This document shows, in pieces, positions 9,164 to 18,846 of a stretch of 35,640 nucleotides of DNA. Position numbers and translations under genes: made by a program. Location of the stretch: the NCBI GenBank assembly GCA_030950195.1, contig JAUZRS010000050.1:1-35640 (forward strand), given 5' to 3'. The stretch comes from Gammaproteobacteria bacterium. Lineage in GTDB: Bacteria > Pseudomonadota > Gammaproteobacteria > JAUZRS01. Every line of letters starts with the position of its first letter. The stretch's first letter is position 1. Under the pieces are notes generated by a model, which saw only the letters and a list, made by a program, of their open reading frames with translations, had not been told where the DNA came from and did no database searches.

Positions 9164-10930
9164 GTGGCTTCTTCTGAAACAGCCCCTTCTCAGGGGCTGA
9201 ATACCTATCGCCGTTTGCTCTCTTATGTTGCTGGACGTTGGCGTTATTTTGGCATTTCTGTCTTGGGTCTGGCGGTTTATGCCGCTACCGATACGGCTTT
9301 TGCAGCCTTAATGAAGCCGCTGCTGGACGGCAGTTTTGTTGAGCGGGATCCCGAGGTCATTTTTTGGTTGCCGCTGGCCTTGATGGGAGTCTTTGTGGCT
9401 CGTGGTGTGGCGGGGTTTTTTGCCACCTATTTTATGGCCTACGTGGGTTGGCATATCATTAAGCAGTTGCGCCAGCAGATGTTTCATAAACTCATCACCT
9501 TGCCGACGGCGATCTACGACCGCAGTTCGGCGGGGGAGATGATCTCCAAACTGACCTTCAATGTGGAGCGCGTCTCTTCGGCGGCGACCAACTCTCTAAC
9601 GATTTTGATTCGTGACAGCTTGACCATTTTGGGGTTGCTGGGCTGGATGTTTTACCTCAATACTTACATGACCTTAGGCTTTTTGCTGGTGGGGCCTTTT
9701 ATGGCGTGGATCTTTGGCACCATTACGGGGCGTTTTCGCCGCATCAGCCATCGCATTCAAGGCTCTATGGGGCAGGTGACCCATGTGGTTGAAGAGGCGA
9801 TTGAGGGTCATCGGGTGGTGAAGATCTTCGGTGGCACTGAGTACGAGAACGAGCGTTTTGAAAAACTCAATGAAGAGAATCGAGCGCAACAGATGAAGAT
9901 GATTAAAACCCGTGCCATCAGTGTGCCGTTGATTCAATCGTTGGCGGCGTTGGCCTTGGCGGCGATTATTTTTGCCGCTACCCGCGAGAGCATGATTGAT
10001 GAGGTTACTGTTGGCACCTTTATGTCCTTTATGATCGCTATGATGATGCTGTTTGCGCCCTTGAAACGCTTGACGATGGTCAATGAAGAACTGCAAAAGG
10101 GCATTGCGGCTGGGCAGAGTATTTTTGAGCTGTTGGATCAAGAGTCGGAGCCGGATCAAGGACAAACGGCGTTGCAGAAGGTCACAGGCAAGGTGGCATT
10201 TCGTGATGTGAGTTTTGCCTATCAAGCCGACAAAGGCGAGGTGCTCAAGCAGATCAGCTTTGAGATGCAAGCGGGGCAGACGGTGGCCTTTGTGGGGCGT
10301 TCGGGCAGCGGTAAGTCCACTTTGGCCAATCTGATGACCCGTTTATATGAACCGCAGGCGGGTGACATTTTACTCGATGATCAGCCCATCACCGAGGTCA
10401 GTTTGGCCAGCTTGCGGGATCAGTTGGCCTATGTGGGTCAAGATGTGACCCTGTTTAATGACACCATTGCCAATAATATTGCTTATGGCAAATTGGCTGA
10501 ATCAAGTTTGGAGGCAATTCAGCAGGCGGCCAAGGCGGCACACGCTGATGAGTTTATCGCCGCGTTGCCGCAGGGGTATCAGACTCAGGTGGGCGAAAAC
10601 GGCGTGTTGCTCTCCGGTGGTCAGCGTCAACGTCTGGCCATTGCCCGCGCCTTTTTGAAAAACGCACCTATTTTGATTCTGGATGAGGCCACTTCAGCAC
10701 TGGACACCCACTCTGAACGCCATGTTCAAGCGGGTTTAGAGGCATTGCTGCACAACCGCACCACCTTGGTAATCGCGCATCGGCTCTCCACCATTGAACA
10801 TGCGGATCAGATCATGGTGATGGAGGCGGGTGAGATCGTTGAGCGCGGCAGCCATCACGATCTGTTGACTAAACAGGGCGCGTACGCGGCGCTGCACCAA
10901 TTGCAATTTGCCACTGAAAAGGGTGTGTAG
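9164..10930 (+). CDS. msbA: Lipid A export ATP-binding/permease protein MsbA
   Basis: 588 aa ABC exporter: Walker A GRSGSGKST, signature LSGGQRQRLAIARAFLKNAPILILDEATSALD; directly upstream of lpxK. Confidence 0.92.
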   Translation: MASSETAPSQGLNTYRRLLSYVAGRWRYFGISVLGLAVYAATDTAFAALMKPLLDGSFVERDPEVIFWLPLALMGVFVARGVAGFFATYFMAYVGWHIIKQLRQQMFHKLITLPTAIYDRSSAGEMISKLTFNVERVSSAATNSLTILIRDSLTILGLLGWMFYLNTYMTLGFLLVGPFMAWIFGTITGRFRRISHRIQGSMGQVTHVVEEAIEGHRVVKIFGGTEYENERFEKLNEENRAQQMKMIKTRAISVPLIQSLAALALAAIIFAATRESMIDEVTVGTFMSFMIAMMMLFAPLKRLTMVNEELQKGIAAGQSIFELLDQESEPDQGQTALQKVTGKVAFRDVSFAYQADKGEVLKQISFEMQAGQTVAFVGRSGSGKSTLANLMTRLYEPQAGDILLDDQPITEVSLASLRDQLAYVGQDVTLFNDTIANNIAYGKLAESSLEAIQQAAKAAHADEFIAALPQGYQTQVGENGVLLSGGQRQRLAIARAFLKNAPILILDEATSALDTHSERHVQAGLEALLHNRTTLVIAHRLSTIEHADQIMVMEAGEIVERGSHHDLLTKQGAYAALHQLQFATEKGV

Positions 10931-11917
10931 TTGGCCATCGAGTCACATTGGTATCGTCGCAGTTGGCTTTCGCTGCTGTTGTGGCCGTTGTCGCAGCTGT
11001 TTGCCCTGTTGGTGTGGCTGCGCCGCCTTTTTTTTCGCTGGGGGTGGTTGAAGTCAAATAGGTTGCCGGTGCCTCTGGTGGTGGTGGGTAACCTTTCGGT
11101 GGGTGGCACGGGTAAAACACCCTTGGTGGTGGCTTTGGCGAAAGAGCTTACACAAGCCGGTTATCGAGTGGGTATCATCAGCCGTGGTTACGGGGGCCAA
11201 GCCGATGGTTGGCCACAGAGCGTTTCGGCTGACAGTGAGGCAAGTTGGGTGGGTGATGAGCCGTTGCTGATTGCGCGGCGCAGTGACTGCCCCATGTCGG
11301 TAGGAGCAAATCGCTACGCTGCGGGGTTGCATCTGTTGGCACGAGCCGAATGTGATCTGATTCTTGCCGATGACGGTTTGCAACATTACGCTTTGCAGCG
11401 AGATTTTGAGATTGTGGTGCTGGACGGTGAGCGGCGACTGGGCAACGGTTGGCGCTTGCCAGCGGGGCCGTTGCGGGAGTCGGCGGCACGCTTGAGGTCG
11501 GTGGATTGGGTGTTGGTGAACGGCGCTCGTGACCGTGATGAGCTGGGTTTTGATCTGCACGGCGAGCAGTTGGTTTGCCTCTCTGATGCGGCCTCTCGCC
11601 CGTTGGCTGATTTTATCGGCCAGCGCGTTCATGCCGTAGCGGCCATTGGTCATCCTGCTCGTTTTTTTGCTCAGTTGTGTGCCGCAGGTTTGGAACCGAT
11701 TGAACACCCTTTGCCGGATCATCATGTTTTGAAACCTGAAGATGTTAGGTTTGAGGATGATCTGGCGGTGATGATGACAGAGAAAGATGCGGTAAAATGT
11801 CAGGCGCACGCTTTTCGGGCGCAGAAAAATCTCTATTATCTGCCGGTTACGGCAGAGTTGGATCAACCGTTTATAACGTCGTTTTTGGCGGCAGTGAAAA
11901 GGAAATGTGATGGATAA
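10931..11917 (+). CDS. lpxK: Tetraacyldisaccharide 4'-kinase
   Basis: [47 protein letters not shown]…[25 protein letters not shown] start immediately after the msbA stop. Confidence 0.94.
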   Translation: MAIESHWYRRSWLSLLLWPLSQLFALLVWLRRLFFRWGWLKSNRLPVPLVVVGNLSVGGTGKTPLVVALAKELTQAGYRVGIISRGYGGQADGWPQSVSADSEASWVGDEPLLIARRSDCPMSVGANRYAAGLHLLARAECDLILADDGLQHYALQRDFEIVVLDGERRLGNGWRLPAGPLRESAARLRSVDWVLVNGARDRDELGFDLHGEQLVCLSDAASRPLADFIGQRVHAVAAIGHPARFFAQLCAAGLEPIEHPLPDHHVLKPEDVRFEDDLAVMMTEKDAVKCQAHAFRAQKNLYYLPVTAELDQPFITSFLAAVKRKCDG

Positions 11918-12101
11918 ACGTCTGCTTGATATTTTGGTTTGCCCGTTGTGCAAAAGCCCGCTGATGTACGATAAAAAAGCGGCGGAGTTGATTTGCAAAG
12001 CCGATGCCTTGGCTTATCCGGTGCGCGACGATGTGCCGGTGATGTTGGAAGAGGAGGCGCGCAAATTGACGCTGGAGGAGGTTGAGGACTTGCGGAGTTA
12101 G
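11910..12101 (+). CDS. Trm112 family protein (YcaR-like)
   Basis: [49 protein letters not shown] overlaps the lpxK end; between lpxK and kdsB as in many gammaproteobacteria. Confidence 0.93.
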   Translation: MDKRLLDILVCPLCKSPLMYDKKAAELICKADALAYPVRDDVPVMLEEEARKLTLEEVEDLRS

Positions 12102-12105
12102 AACC

Positions 12106-12897
12106 ATGAGTTGCGATTTTCGCATTGTGATTCCAGCCCGTTACGGCTCCAGCCGTCTTCCAGGCAAGCCGTTGGCGCTGTTGGCAGGTAAACCGATGTT
12201 GACCTACGTTTATGAGCAGGCGCTAAAAAGCGAGGCCAGTGAAGTGGTGATTGCCACTGACGATGAGCGCATTTATCGTTTTTCTGAAGAGCTGGGCGCG
12301 CAGGTTTGCATGACTTCGGATCAGCATCGTTCGGGCACCGACCGCATTGCAGAAGTGGCTCAACAGTTGGGTTGGCCCGATGAGACGCTGGTGGTTAATT
12401 TGCAAGGCGATGAGCCGTTGACACCGCCAGAGATTCTAAATCAAGTGGCGCTCAATCTGCATCAACATCCGCAAGCGGGCATTGCTACGCTCTGCTGGCC
12501 GATTCACAACGCCAGTGAACTGCACGACCCGCATGTGGTGAAGGTGGTGCGGGATCGTCAGGATTACGCGCTTTATTTCAGCCGTGCGCCGATTCCGTGG
12601 GAACGTGATGCGCTGGAGTTGGAGAGTACTTCGGTGAATACGGTTTTTCGTCACATTGGCCTGTACGCCTATCGTGTCGGTTTTCTACATGCCTATCGTG
12701 ATATGGAGTTGTGTGAGTTGGAGCAGTTGGAGTCTTTGGAGCAGCTTCGTGCGCTCTGGAATGGGGTGAAAATCCATTGTGGTGAGTCGCTGTTGGTGCC
12801 AGGACATGGTATTGATACGCAGGCGGATCTGCGTCAAGTGGAGGCGCTGTTGGCGATGGAAAAAAATCCTATTGACAGCGAAGTCTCCTCCACTTAG
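12106..12897 (+). CDS. kdsB: 3-deoxy-manno-octulosonate cytidylyltransferase
   Basis: VIPARYGSSRLPGKPLALLAGKPM, VVIATDDERI, NLQGDEPL, RHIGLYAYRVGFL. Confidence 0.95.
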   Translation: MSCDFRIVIPARYGSSRLPGKPLALLAGKPMLTYVYEQALKSEASEVVIATDDERIYRFSEELGAQVCMTSDQHRSGTDRIAEVAQQLGWPDETLVVNLQGDEPLTPPEILNQVALNLHQHPQAGIATLCWPIHNASELHDPHVVKVVRDRQDYALYFSRAPIPWERDALELESTSVNTVFRHIGLYAYRVGFLHAYRDMELCELEQLESLEQLRALWNGVKIHCGESLLVPGHGIDTQADLRQVEALLAMEKNPIDSEVSST

Positions 12898-12920
12898 ACT
12901 GCGCGCTCTTCCACATTTGT

Positions 12921-12996
12921 GGGGCTATAGCTCAGCTGGGAGAGCGCTTGCGTGGCACGCAAGAGGTCGGCGGTTCGATCCCGCCTAGCTCCACCA
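12921..12996 (+). tRNA. tRNA-Ala (anticodon GGC)
   Basis: GGGGCTATAGCTCAGCTGGGAGAGCGCTTGCGTGGCACGCAAGAGGTCGGCGGTTCGATCCCGCCTAGCTCCACCA: cloverleaf arms, anticodon loop GTGGCAC, G3:U70 alanine identity pair, encoded CCA. Confidence 0.96.
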
Positions 12997-13017
12997 CTTC
13001 ATTTTGAGATCGTCGTT

Positions 13018-13224
13018 ATGGATCTGATTGGGCGTTTAATGACCTATATCGGTTTATTTGTGACGGTTTTTGGTTTTGTTATCGGTTTTACCGTTCTCTT
13101 TCTTTATCCAGACAGCTGGGGTGTTAATATCCTTGCTCTAACCCCGTACGGCATGTTGTTGCTGTTTATGGGCAGCATGAGCTCGTTTTTGTTCGGTAAA
13201 TCTGATGACGATGATAAGCACTAG
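13018..13224 (+). CDS. Small hypothetical membrane protein (68 aa, two predicted TM helices)
   Basis: MDLIGRLMTYIGLFVTVFGFVIGFTVLFLYPDSWGVNILALTPYGMLLLFMGSMSSFLFGKSDDDDKH; internal ATG of ORF 12952-13224, because the longer start runs through the tRNA. Confidence 0.65.
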   Translation: MDLIGRLMTYIGLFVTVFGFVIGFTVLFLYPDSWGVNILALTPYGMLLLFMGSMSSFLFGKSDDDDKH

Positions 13225-13239
13225 CACTCTTCTAAATAA

Positions 13240-13737
13240 TTAGGCATTGCCTAATGTTCTTTTTCTCCACTCATTCTGTTGTGACTTGCCCTGAGCGTTG
13301 TAGATGATGTGTGGTGCCTCAGAATTGTCTTGCAGCACTCGTAGTGCGTCTTCGATTAAATTTTGCTGTTGATGGGTATGGAGTGCATTTTGTTGGTTCT
13401 CCTGTTCACATTTTGCCAGTAGCTCTACGGTGGTGCACCACTCCTCTTTGACTGCTGTGGGCGCTTGTTTGTCACGCAAATAATCGCTCATGCCTTTATT
13501 ACTAAAAGCGTAACCCTCTTTGCTGATGAGACGTCGATGTTTATCGGAGAGATGTTCCAGTTGTTGGCTAAGGCGGTTTTCAGCTTGAATCAGGTCGGAA
13601 AGCGGCTCCATATCGCCGCTTTGCAGCGCTACAGAGACTTGTTCTAGGCAACTCAGTAGTTGCCGGCTGGTATCGTACTCTTTGCCAAGAATGCGGTATA
13701 GGTTTTCATCTTGAATTTGGGCTGCGTGGTTGTGCAT
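13240..13737 (-). CDS. flgN: Flagellar chaperone FlgN-like protein
   Basis: ATG overlaps the flgM stop (TAATG); helical 165 aa MHNHAAQIQDENLYRILGKEYDTSRQLLSCLEQVSVALQSGD…; position after flgM. The longer ORF-track start is not supported. Confidence 0.8.
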   Translation of the reverse strand: MHNHAAQIQDENLYRILGKEYDTSRQLLSCLEQVSVALQSGDMEPLSDLIQAENRLSQQLEHLSDKHRRLISKEGYAFSNKGMSDYLRDKQAPTAVKEEWCTTVELLAKCEQENQQNALHTHQQQNLIEDALRVLQDNSEAPHIIYNAQGKSQQNEWRKRTLGNA

Positions 13738-14051
13738 TACAGTTTTCCTAAAAGGTCTTCTATTTCTATGAACTTGGCAGCCACTTTTTCGGCATCCAAG
13801 GGGTAGGTTCCATTGGCCAATGCGTGTTTGATACTGGCGACTTTTTTCAGATCTATTTCTGGTTTGGCAGAAAGAAGTTGCTCGTTGCTGTTGAGGCTTT
13901 TGGCGGTTTGGCTGAGAGTAAGAACATCGGTTTTGGCGGTAGGTTGGATGGCGGTTATTTTGTTGCCGTGATTGCATTCGTTGTTGGTCTGTGAATTGCT
14001 GGGTAGAGTAGCAGTAGGGTTGTTTGCAAGGCTGGGGATTGTGTAAGACAT
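13737..14051 (-). CDS. flgM: Anti-sigma28 factor FlgM
   Basis: MSYTIPSLANN…TDVLTLSQTAKSLN…EIDLKKVASIKHALANGTYPLDAEKVAAKFIEIEDLL; characteristic FlgM C-terminal region. Confidence 0.92.
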   Translation of the reverse strand: MSYTIPSLANNPTATLPSNSQTNNECNHGNKITAIQPTAKTDVLTLSQTAKSLNSNEQLLSAKPEIDLKKVASIKHALANGTYPLDAEKVAAKFIEIEDLLGKL

Positions 14052-14144
14052 GTTAGGTTGCTCCAATAGAGTGGGTAATTAAGAATCACGGTCTTGTAAC
14101 GGCTGAGATTTGCTCATATTGAGCGAAAATTTAGCTTGTTTAGA

Positions 14145-14891
14145 TTAATAAACAACCGATGCAACGCCATTTCGAATCACCGTGGCTTCTATAATACGTC
14201 CAGAACTGCTGTTTTTAACTCGTATTTTATCGCCATTTGCACCTTTGTTTAGCGCGCGTCCTTGCATGCTAACCCTAATTCCCGCCCGTTGAGCAATCAG
14301 TAAAATCGTATCCCCTGATTTAATCAAATCTTGTTTTGTTAATTGATAGGGCGAGATAATTTGATTTTTTCGTAAGGTTCGTTTGGTTTGTAATCCGTTC
14401 AACTCATTTAGACTTGAATAATAACCGCGAGGTAGGTTTGATAATTTTTGCTCGGTTATGTTGATGTCTTTTGCCGTCAAAATACTGTTTTTAGGTAAAG
14501 AGCGACGAGTCATGAGGGCTTTGACCTTGTAGTCGATTTTGGCACTTAAATAAATTTTCCAGCGATGTGGGCCGGAGCAATGTACTTTAAGCAGCACTCT
14601 GCCGGTATTGTTCTGTTTACCTGCATAGGCAACCTCTATTTTTTTATCGCAGGGTTTTAGTTGCAGGTTTTGATCTAATGTATTGACTTCGATTTCAAGG
14701 TTGGTTGCAGAGAGCCTGCTGTTTTTTTGAATAAATTTTATGATTTCGCTCTCTATCTCTAAAGATAGTGTTTGATTAACCGCAAATATATTGGGACTGT
14801 GAAACAGTACAGAGGCGAATAGAGTGACCCTTAACCAGCCTATGCAAGACTTGATATCGAGTGGTGAAAATTTGACAGTTATTGGATTCAT
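14145..14891 (-). CDS. flgA: Flagellar P-ring assembly chaperone FlgA
   Basis: 248 aa with SAF-like C-terminus: RRSLPKNSILTAKDINI…LRKNQIISPYQLTKQDLIKSGDTILLIAQRAGIRVSMQGRALNKGANGDKIRVKNSSSGRIIEATV. Confidence 0.93.
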   Translation of the reverse strand: MNPITVKFSPLDIKSCIGWLRVTLFASVLFHSPNIFAVNQTLSLEIESEIIKFIQKNSRLSATNLEIEVNTLDQNLQLKPCDKKIEVAYAGKQNNTGRVLLKVHCSGPHRWKIYLSAKIDYKVKALMTRRSLPKNSILTAKDINITEQKLSNLPRGYYSSLNELNGLQTKRTLRKNQIISPYQLTKQDLIKSGDTILLIAQRAGIRVSMQGRALNKGANGDKIRVKNSSSGRIIEATVIRNGVASVVY

Positions 14892-15077
14892 TTCCTAACT
14901 ACTTGATAAATATTATCTTATTGGTTTTGGTTGGCTGTTTAAAATAGTGTTGTATTGTTATCAAGCAATAGCTGTTCCAAATCAAGTTGCTGTGTTTGAA
15001 CTGGATTGTTTATTGCTCAAATAATAATAGGTTTAAGGTCTTAGGATCATTTTGATGTCAAAAATTTAACGGAAATT

Positions 15078-16019
15078 GTGTATATGACTGGATTTATCGC
15101 TTCTGTAGATACCCGTACGCAGCTGGCAGGGCGAAATAGAATGGAGCTATTGCTGTTTCGTCTTTCCGGTAAACAGTGTTTTGGTATCAACGTATTCAAG
15201 GTGCGAGAGGTGATTCAATGCCCACCTTTGACTGTGATACCCAAATCACATCCAGTGATTCGAGGCATGGCGCACATTCGAGGCACCACTATGTCGGTGA
15301 TGGATTTGAGTTTTGCCATTGGTTTAAGCGCTATGGATGAGCAGCAATCGTCATTTTTAATCATCACTGAGTATAACAATAACATGCAGGGGTTTTTGGT
15401 TGCTGCGGTGGATCGCATTGTTAACCAGAGTTGGAAGGATATCTTGCCGTTGCCAAAAGGGGGAATCAGCTCCAGTTATTTGACTGCGGTTACAAAAATT
15501 GACAATGAAATGATCGAGATTATTGATGTTGAGCGGGTTTTATCCGAGGTGATCGGTACAGATGAGTCTCTCTCCGATGAGTACATTCAGTCGGATTGCT
15601 TGGATCACTGTGAGAAAAAGCTGATCTTGATCGTTGATGACTCGGTGGTGGCACGCAACCAGATCAAACGTACCGTAGAGCAAATTGGCTGTGAAACGGT
15701 GTTGGCATTGGACGGTGAAGAAGCACTGACGTTGCTGAGTGGCTGGGCGAGCAACTCTGATCCTGAGTTTGAGCGTTTGGCAATGATTATTTCGGATATC
15801 GAAATGCCAAAAATGGACGGTTATACTTTAACCCGTAACATTCGTAAAAACGATGACCTAAAACATCTAAAAGTCATTTTGCACACCTCATTAAGTGGCG
15901 GGTTTAACCAGTCGATGGTGAGCAAAGTGGGCGCTGATGAATTTATCTCTAAATTCAGTTCCGATGCCTTGGCTAAATCGATCATTAAAAATATGAAAGC
16001 GTTGCAAGAGATGAGTTGA
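15078..16019 (+). CDS. cheV: Chemotaxis protein CheV (CheW-like domain plus receiver)
   Basis: ELLLFRLSGKQCFGINVFKVREVIQCPPLTVIP…RGMAHIRGTTMSVMDL; C-terminal receiver ILIVDDSVVARNQIKRTVE…MIISDIEMPKMDGYTLTR. Confidence 0.94.
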   Translation: MYMTGFIASVDTRTQLAGRNRMELLLFRLSGKQCFGINVFKVREVIQCPPLTVIPKSHPVIRGMAHIRGTTMSVMDLSFAIGLSAMDEQQSSFLIITEYNNNMQGFLVAAVDRIVNQSWKDILPLPKGGISSSYLTAVTKIDNEMIEIIDVERVLSEVIGTDESLSDEYIQSDCLDHCEKKLILIVDDSVVARNQIKRTVEQIGCETVLALDGEEALTLLSGWASNSDPEFERLAMIISDIEMPKMDGYTLTRNIRKNDDLKHLKVILHTSLSGGFNQSMVSKVGADEFISKFSSDALAKSIIKNMKALQEMS

Positions 16020-16028
16020 ATTCCTTGT

Positions 16029-16044
16029 TGGCATATATACTGCC
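16029..16044 (+). promoter_or_regulatory. Putative sigma54 -24/-12 promoter of the flgB operon
   Basis: TGGCATATATACTGCC, GG-N10-GC; 33 nt upstream of the flgB ATG. Confidence 0.65.
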
Positions 16045-16077
16045 CCTGCATTGTTATTACAGTGACAAGGAGCTGAA

Positions 16078-16473
16078 ATGGGGTTCAACTTTGATAAAGT
16101 ATTAGGAGTGCATGAGAAAGCGCTCTATTTGCGTTCGCAGCGTACGGCGATATTAGCGTCTAATATTGCCAATGCGGATACACCTAATTATAAAGCCAAA
16201 GATATTGATTTCAGATCAATATTATCACAATCGAAGCAGACAGCTGCTCTGCCTCTAGCGCACAACAATCCACGGCATATTTCTAACTCAAACCGTTCGT
16301 TTTCTGCGGCGTTGCAATACCGCAACCCAAACCAAGCTTCTTTGGATGGCAATACGGTGGATCCTCAATTGGAAAAAGCGGCTTTTTCAGAAAATTCAGT
16401 TCGTTATCAAGCCACTCTGCAACTGCTTGGCGGTAAATTCAAAGGCCTGTTAACGGCCATTAAGGGCAATTGA
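16078..16473 (+). CDS. flgB: Flagellar basal-body rod protein FlgB
   Basis: ASNIANADTPNYKAKDIDFRSIL; first gene of the flgBCDE… order. Confidence 0.95.
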   Translation: MGFNFDKVLGVHEKALYLRSQRTAILASNIANADTPNYKAKDIDFRSILSQSKQTAALPLAHNNPRHISNSNRSFSAALQYRNPNQASLDGNTVDPQLEKAAFSENSVRYQATLQLLGGKFKGLLTAIKGN

Positions 16474-16475
16474 TT

Positions 16476-16886
16476 ATGTCTCTATTTTCTGTTTTTGATG
16501 TGGCGGGTTCCGCCATGAGTGCGCAATCTCTGCGCTTGAACATCACCGCCAGTAATTTGGCCAATGCCGATACGGTCAGTGGCTCTGCAAAGGAGGCGTA
16601 TCATGCTCGCGCACCTATTTTTCAGGCGGTTTTAAATGGAGTGAAAAATAACCCCTCGGTTTCTGTGCAGATGCGTGGGGTGGTGGAGAGTCAAGCGCCC
16701 GTTGATGTGCGTTATGCACCGGATCATCCCTTGGCCAATGACGAGGGTAATGTGTATGCGAGCAATGTGAACCGAGTGGAGGAGATGGCCAATATGATCT
16801 CCAGTTCACGTTCGTATCAAAACAACATTGATGTTTTGGACACCTCCAAAAAATTGCTGTTACGCACTTTGATGTTAGGTGAATAA
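16476..16886 (+). CDS. flgC: Flagellar basal-body rod protein FlgC
   Basis: MSLFSVFDVAGSAMSAQSLRLNITASNLANADTVSGS…VNRVEEMANMISSSRSYQNNIDVLDTSKKLLLRTL. Confidence 0.95.
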   Translation: MSLFSVFDVAGSAMSAQSLRLNITASNLANADTVSGSAKEAYHARAPIFQAVLNGVKNNPSVSVQMRGVVESQAPVDVRYAPDHPLANDEGNVYASNVNRVEEMANMISSSRSYQNNIDVLDTSKKLLLRTLMLGE

Positions 16887-16904
16887 ACGTTTAGGAGATG
16901 AGTG

Positions 16905-17585
16905 ATGGTGGCAATAAGTAATGCAACATCGATTTATGAGCAAGCCGGTTTGAGTAGCGCCAGCCAAGCAGACAATGGCAGTGCAAAAGAGCTGGGTCAG
17001 GATGCTTTTTTAGAGTTAATGACCACCCAGATGAAAAATCAAGATCCATTTTCACCGATGGATAACACCGCCTTTTTGGGGCAGATGGCTCAGTTTGGTA
17101 CGGTTAATGGCATTCAAGGTTTGCAAGATTCTTTTTCTGAAGTGAGTTCGGTATTGCAGTCAAATCAGACTTTGCAAGCGGCCAGCCTGATCGGTCGAGA
17201 TGTCTTGGTCAGCAGTGATCGAAACAGTCTGCAAGCGGACGTTGGAATGCGCGGTGAGATTGGGGCTGGCAGTGCAGCGCAGAACATAAAGGTAAATATT
17301 TACGATGCAGCAGGTCAGTTGGTGCAAAGCGTACCGGTGGTTAATGACGGTGGCGGCCTATTGAAATACCACTGGGATGGTACCACTGCAAATGGATTCG
17401 CAGCGCCCTTGGGTGAATACAGTGTGGTGGCAGAAGGCCAGCAAAATGGGCTGACACAGAGTTACCCCACTTTTGCCACCGCACGGGTAAACAGTGTGAC
17501 CGTGGCCAATAACGGTGGTGAAATTATGTTGGATTTAGAAGGTGTGGGTCTGTTGCCCTTGAGTCAGGCAAAACGAATTCAGTAA
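16905..17585 (+). CDS. flgD: Flagellar hook assembly (capping) protein FlgD
   Basis: LGQDAFLELMTTQMKNQDPFSPMDNTAFLGQMAQFGTVNGIQGL. Confidence 0.94.
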   Translation: MVAISNATSIYEQAGLSSASQADNGSAKELGQDAFLELMTTQMKNQDPFSPMDNTAFLGQMAQFGTVNGIQGLQDSFSEVSSVLQSNQTLQAASLIGRDVLVSSDRNSLQADVGMRGEIGAGSAAQNIKVNIYDAAGQLVQSVPVVNDGGGLLKYHWDGTTANGFAAPLGEYSVVAEGQQNGLTQSYPTFATARVNSVTVANNGGEIMLDLEGVGLLPLSQAKRIQ

Positions 17586-17603
17586 TTTTTTGGAGCGTGA
17601 AAA

Positions 17604-18833
17604 ATGTCATTTAATACATCGTTGAGTGGTTTAAATGCCGCTGCTTCAGATCTGAGTGTGACCAGTAATAACATTGCCAATGTGGGTTCGATCGGTTTTA
17701 AAGGCTCGCGTACGGAATTTTCCGATGTGTTCAGTGCAACCGGTGCCAGTAACATTGGCTCCGGTGCTCAGCTGGCTGCGGTGAATCAAAATTTCAATCA
17801 GGGTAATTTGGAATTCACCAATAACAGTTTGGACTTGGCCATCAGTGGTCGCGGCTTTTTTGTGGCATCCAATACGCCAGACGGCGCTGATCGAGTGTAT
17901 ACCCGTGCTGGAGGCTTTCATGTCAATCAGGACGGTTATGTGGTTAATAGTTCCGGCCAATTTATGCAGGCGTTTCCGGTTAACCCCGATGGCACGGTCT
18001 CTTCTTCTAATCTTTCCTCAGCAGGGCCGCTGTTGATACCAGAAGAGTTTGGTGCGCCAACGGCGACGACTTCAATCTCATTGTCGGCTAATTTTCCGGC
18101 GACCGCTCCGGTATTGCCTGTGGCGGGATTTGATCCATTGAATGCCACCACCTATAACCATTCAACTTCGGCGACGGTTTACGATTCTTTGGGTAATACC
18201 CATGTGATGACCAATTATTTTTTTAAAACCAGTGCGGTAAATAACAGCTGGGAGAGTCGTAGTTTTTTGGATGGTGCTGCTTTAACAGCAAATGGCAGTG
18301 AGACCTTGCAGTTTGACCCTACAGGGGCTTTAACTGCGCCTGTAGGCGGTGCTGTTTCGTTTGCCGGTTTTCCTTTGTCCAACGGTGCCGACCCTTTGAC
18401 TTTGAGCAGCAATTACAGTGGCAGCACCCAATTTTCTTCTGCATTTGCGGTTCTGAGTTTGGCGCAAGATGGCAATACCACCGGTTCATTGAGTGGTATG
18501 AGTATTTCTGAGGAGGGTTTAGTGCAGGCCAATTTTAGTAATGGAGAAAGTCGTCCCTTGGGGAAAGTAGCCTTGGCTGATTTTCGTAATTCTCAAGGAC
18601 TGCAATCGGTGGGCAACAGTGCTTGGGTGGAAACGATTGATTCTGGTGCGGTGATGGCGGGTGAGGCCAATAACGGTCGTCTCGGTGCGGTCAAAGGTGG
18701 CGCGGTGGAGGCTTCCAATGTGGATTTAACCCAGCAATTGGTTAAATTGATTACCGCGCAACGTAATTTTCAGGCCAATGCTAAGGCGATTGAGACCTCC
18801 AGTTCGTTGACGCAAACGATTATGAACATTTAG
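17604..18833 (+). CDS. flgE: Flagellar hook protein FlgE
   Basis: SFNTSLSGLNAAASDLSVTSNNIANVGSIGFKGSRTEFSDVF…SNVDLTQQLVKLITAQRNFQANAKAIETSSSLTQTI. Confidence 0.95.
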   Translation: MSFNTSLSGLNAAASDLSVTSNNIANVGSIGFKGSRTEFSDVFSATGASNIGSGAQLAAVNQNFNQGNLEFTNNSLDLAISGRGFFVASNTPDGADRVYTRAGGFHVNQDGYVVNSSGQFMQAFPVNPDGTVSSSNLSSAGPLLIPEEFGAPTATTSISLSANFPATAPVLPVAGFDPLNATTYNHSTSATVYDSLGNTHVMTNYFFKTSAVNNSWESRSFLDGAALTANGSETLQFDPTGALTAPVGGAVSFAGFPLSNGADPLTLSSNYSGSTQFSSAFAVLSLAQDGNTTGSLSGMSISEEGLVQANFSNGESRPLGKVALADFRNSQGLQSVGNSAWVETIDSGAVMAGEANNGRLGAVKGGAVEASNVDLTQQLVKLITAQRNFQANAKAIETSSSLTQTIMNI

Positions 18834-18846
18834 GTTGGGGTGATTT

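Noticed and set aside
9674-10270. 198-aa minus-strand ORF inside msbA
   Set aside because: Antisense shadow ORF with His/Leu/Arg-rich, family-less sequence; msbA coding is unambiguous
11054-11998. 314-aa minus-strand ORF opposite lpxK and the Trm112 gene
   Set aside because: Antisense to well-supported conserved genes; low-complexity Arg/Gln/His-rich translation typical of a shadow frame
12921-12996. tRNA-Ala as a possible integration site for a mobile element
   Set aside because: No integrase, no duplicated tRNA 3' end and no accessory genes nearby
13738-13977. N-terminal extension of the flgN ORF in the track
   Set aside because: Overlaps flgM in another frame; the TAATG junction at 13735-13739 gives a natural flgN start
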